The notes below the pieces were generated by a model that did not search any database, was not told the DNA's origin, and saw nothing but the letters and a program-made list of their open reading frames with translations. A DNA stretch of 15,915 nt from JACMJP01 sp046160675 (GTDB taxonomy: Bacteria; Bacteroidota; Bacteroidia; Chitinophagales; BACL12). The number at the start of each line of letters is the position of its first letter. Positions within the stretch are counted from its first letter, which is position 1. Below, piece after piece: positions 14,179 through 15,915 of the stretch. The DNA lies in assembly GCA_046160675.1 (NCBI GenBank), contig JBJXHH010000070.1, positions 1 to 15,915 of the forward strand. The letters run 5' to 3'. The position numbers and the translations under genes are program-made.

Positions 14179-15435
14179 ATGAAAAAGCTATTTTTCATTT
14201 TAGCCCTTTCCTTCCTGAGTTTCCGGGCTTTTGCCTCTTATATACTATTGCCGATGGATGAAACCCAAAAAGATCACCTGAAGGCTTACGGAGTAACATA
14301 TTGGGTACTTGCTCAGGGCGCAAAGGCTGACTGGATGCTCAATTACCGGGGCGGAAGTTTCTGTTTTGCTTACCAACAAACATATGAGAATGAATGCCTT
14401 ATAAGAGGTGTGAGCTACGAAGTGATTGCAGATGCCGCATACAATAAGATTGTAGCGGATATTGCAAACCCGGAGGTGAACATGGATGTAATGAAACTGG
14501 AAACAGTTCCGAAAGTAGCCGTGTATTCACCGAAAAGTAAACAACCCTGGGATGATGCAGTTACCCTTGTTCTCACTTATGCCGAAATTCCCTACACGAT
14601 TATTTATGATGAGGAAGTGATGAACCTTGAGTTGCCGAAATATGACTGGCTGCACCTGCACCATGAAGATTTTACCGGGCAATACGGGAAATTCTGGGGA
14701 GCTTATCGTAACCAGCAGTGGTATATTGACCAGGTTGCTGAAAATGAAGATATAGCCAAAAAGTATGGCCTTGAAAAGGTTTCACAACTGAAGCTGGCTG
14801 TTGCATTAAAGATCAAAGAATTTGTTTCAGGAGGTGGGTATTTGTTTGCCATGTGTTCTGCCACTGACAGTTATGAAGTGGCACTTGCCGCTGAGGGGTT
14901 AGATATTTGTGATTATATGTATGATGGTGATCCGGCAGATCCATCAGCACAGCAAAAACTTGACTTCAGCAAAACTTTTGCTTTTGAAAATTTTATACTT
15001 ACTAAGAACCCCCTGGAATATTCCATCTCTAACATTGATGTTTCGCATAGCCGTAATGTGCCGAAGGAACTTGACTTTTTCTCCTTATTTGAATTTTCAG
15101 CTAAATGGGATCCTGTTCCTACCATGTTAACACAAGATCATATGCGGGTGATACCGGGATTTTTCGGACAAACTACGGGTTATAAAAAATCACTCATAAA
15201 ACCTGATGTGCTCATCATGGGCGAGAACAAAGCGGCCAACGAAGCAAGATATATACATGGTGAATTCGGCTATGGAACCTGGACTTTCTACGGCGGACAT
15301 GATCCGGAAGACTATAAACACTATGTAGGCGATCCGCCAACTGAACTCGAACTCCACCCGAACAGCCCAGGTTACAGGCTCATTTTGAATAATGTTTTAT
15401 TTCCTTCGGCGAAGAAAAAGAAGCAGAAAACGTAA
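14179..15435 (+). CDS. Exported protein with class I amidotransferase-like Cys/His pattern
   Basis: This 418-aa protein has a clear signal peptide (1-19, ending FRAFA), so it is predicted to be periplasmic or secreted. From memory, close relatives in Bacteroidota are labelled asparagine synthetase B, but what I see does not fit: after the signal is removed there is no N-terminal Cys for a class II glutaminase and no ATP-pyrophosphatase loop. Instead residues about 110-380 resemble a ThuA/GATase1-like alpha/beta fold: GGGYLFAMCSATDS (218-231) looks like a nucleophile elbow with Cys226, and His374 in YGGHDPED could be its partner. DWLHLHHEDFTGQYG (156-170) and the terminal YRLILNN segment also look conserved. 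The C-terminus ends in a lysine-rich tail. No T9SS domain is present. It is monocistronic, divergent from sdhC and convergent with the porin. Function unknown; a hydrolase or binding protein is possible. Confidence 0.8.
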   Translation: MKKLFFILALSFLSFRAFASYILLPMDETQKDHLKAYGVTYWVLAQGAKADWMLNYRGGSFCFAYQQTYENECLIRGVSYEVIADAAYNKIVADIANPEVNMDVMKLETVPKVAVYSPKSKQPWDDAVTLVLTYAEIPYTIIYDEEVMNLELPKYDWLHLHHEDFTGQYGKFWGAYRNQQWYIDQVAENEDIAKKYGLEKVSQLKLAVALKIKEFVSGGGYLFAMCSATDSYEVALAAEGLDICDYMYDGDPADPSAQQKLDFSKTFAFENFILTKNPLEYSISNIDVSHSRNVPKELDFFSLFEFSAKWDPVPTMLTQDHMRVIPGFFGQTTGYKKSLIKPDVLIMGENKAANEARYIHGEFGYGTWTFYGGHDPEDYKHYVGDPPTELELHPNSPGYRLILNNVLFPSAKKKKQKT

Positions 15436-15481
15436 AATTGTATCAATATTATTTTAGGCCGCTCAAACTGATTATACATTT

Positions 15482-15915
15482 TCAATAATACAACATCCAG
15501 TTCACCCCCAACTTAAAGCTTCTGCTTTGCATCGGGTAGTTTTCTGCTTCGTAGTAACCATCACCTAACAATCCCTGTGTTGCATTTTCCAGTTTTAGGA
15601 ACATGCGAAAAGTTCTGATATCAAAACTTGCGAACACATCTAACCAGGGGTAAAATTCTGAAGTTTCATTTCCCCCTGTTGCAAACATACCTGTAATAAT
15701 ATCATATTGATACAGTTTTGATGCAGAGGTATAAAACACATCAATCCCGGTTCTGAGTTGTAATGCACTTTTAAAAAGATTTTTTTCAAAGTACCAGGAA
15801 TGATTGCCCATGAAAGCCGGCAAATAAAAGATACTGGTATCAAGGTTTTGAAAACCGATCCTGTTCCGCAATATAAAATCTCCCAGTTGAAAATTCTTTT
15901 CAAGTACAACCTGCA
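15482..15915 (-). CDS. C-terminal part of a putative outer membrane porin (Porin_10-like)
   Basis: The gene is cut by the right edge of the window: the reading frame stays open from 15915 for 143 codons to a TGA stop at 15482. No start is visible; a TTG at 15871 is an internal codon, because the frame continues upstream with beta-barrel-like sequence. The visible part consists of alternating hydrophobic/aromatic strands (LQLRTGIDVFYTSA, LDVFASFDIRTFRMFLKLEN) and ends in YPMQSRSFKLGVNWMLYY, matching the closing strand pattern of outer membrane barrels with a terminal aromatic. The words PWLDVFASF, GDGYYEAENYPMQSRSFK and the GVNW ending recall the putative porin family of Bacteroidota. The identification rests on pattern memory; other beta-barrel families remain possible. 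Confidence 0.75.
   Translation of the reverse strand, partial: QVVLEKNFQLGDFILRNRIGFQNLDTSIFYLPAFMGNHSWYFEKNLFKSALQLRTGIDVFYTSASKLYQYDIITGMFATGGNETSEFYPWLDVFASFDIRTFRMFLKLENATQGLLGDGYYEAENYPMQSRSFKLGVNWMLYY

Noticed and set aside
1..15915. Search for CRISPR arrays, transposases, integrases, insertion sequence ends and prophage genes
   Set aside because: None seen: no regularly spaced direct repeats with spacers, no transposase-like ORF, no terminal inverted repeats with target duplications.

Overview
The window reads as chromosomal DNA of a member of the Bacteroidota, most likely of the Chitinophagaceae/Sphingobacteriia type (the phylum is well supported, the family is inference). The reasons are a secreted protein with a C-terminal type IX secretion sorting domain, several copies of the Bacteroidota -7 promoter element TAnnTTTG, a three-gene succinate dehydrogenase with a Bacillus-type di-heme cytochrome b subunit, a putative porin of the Bacteroidota Porin_10 type at the right edge, and general absence of Shine-Dalgarno sequences. 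Most of the window is ordinary housekeeping DNA; the least ordinary part is the mutagenic repair operon in the middle.

Layout. 1-283: promoter, tRNA-Arg(ACG) and a hairpin terminator that also serves the convergent gene. 284-2758 (minus): a two-gene operon of secreted proteins, first a small exported protein of unknown function, then a large alpha/beta hydrolase with a T9SS tail. 2759-3092: gene-free, with an orphan plus-strand terminator and the promoter of the next gene. 3093-4184: membrane fatty acid desaturase. 4463-4675: 70-aa protein with an AT-hook-like motif. 4769-6574: GTPase TypA/BipA. 6705-7103 (minus): Hsp20 chaperone. 7376-10344: umuD, umuC, an unrecognised 171-aa gene and an SRAP (YedK/HMCES-like) gene, packed head to tail. 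10500-13995 (minus): sdhC-sdhA-sdhB. 14179-15435: exported protein with an amidotransferase-like Cys/His pattern. 15482-15915 (minus): C-terminus of a porin that runs off the window.

How the genes fit together. UmuD' and UmuC form DNA polymerase V for translesion synthesis, and SRAP proteins cross-link to abasic sites in single-stranded DNA; the unknown gene between them overlaps the umuC stop codon by one base, so it is the best candidate here for an undescribed repair or mutagenesis factor. SdhC/A/B form complex II. TypA, Hsp20 and the desaturase are compatible with temperature or stress adaptation, but nothing shows that they are co-regulated.

Other points for a second look: the tRNA-Arg carries paired changes at the normally invariant 19-56 tertiary base pair; -7 promoter elements lie 4 to 20 nt from several start codons, implying very short or absent leaders; and degenerate heptamer repeats occur in two separate intergenic spaces. 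All calls come from reading the sequence; no database search was made.
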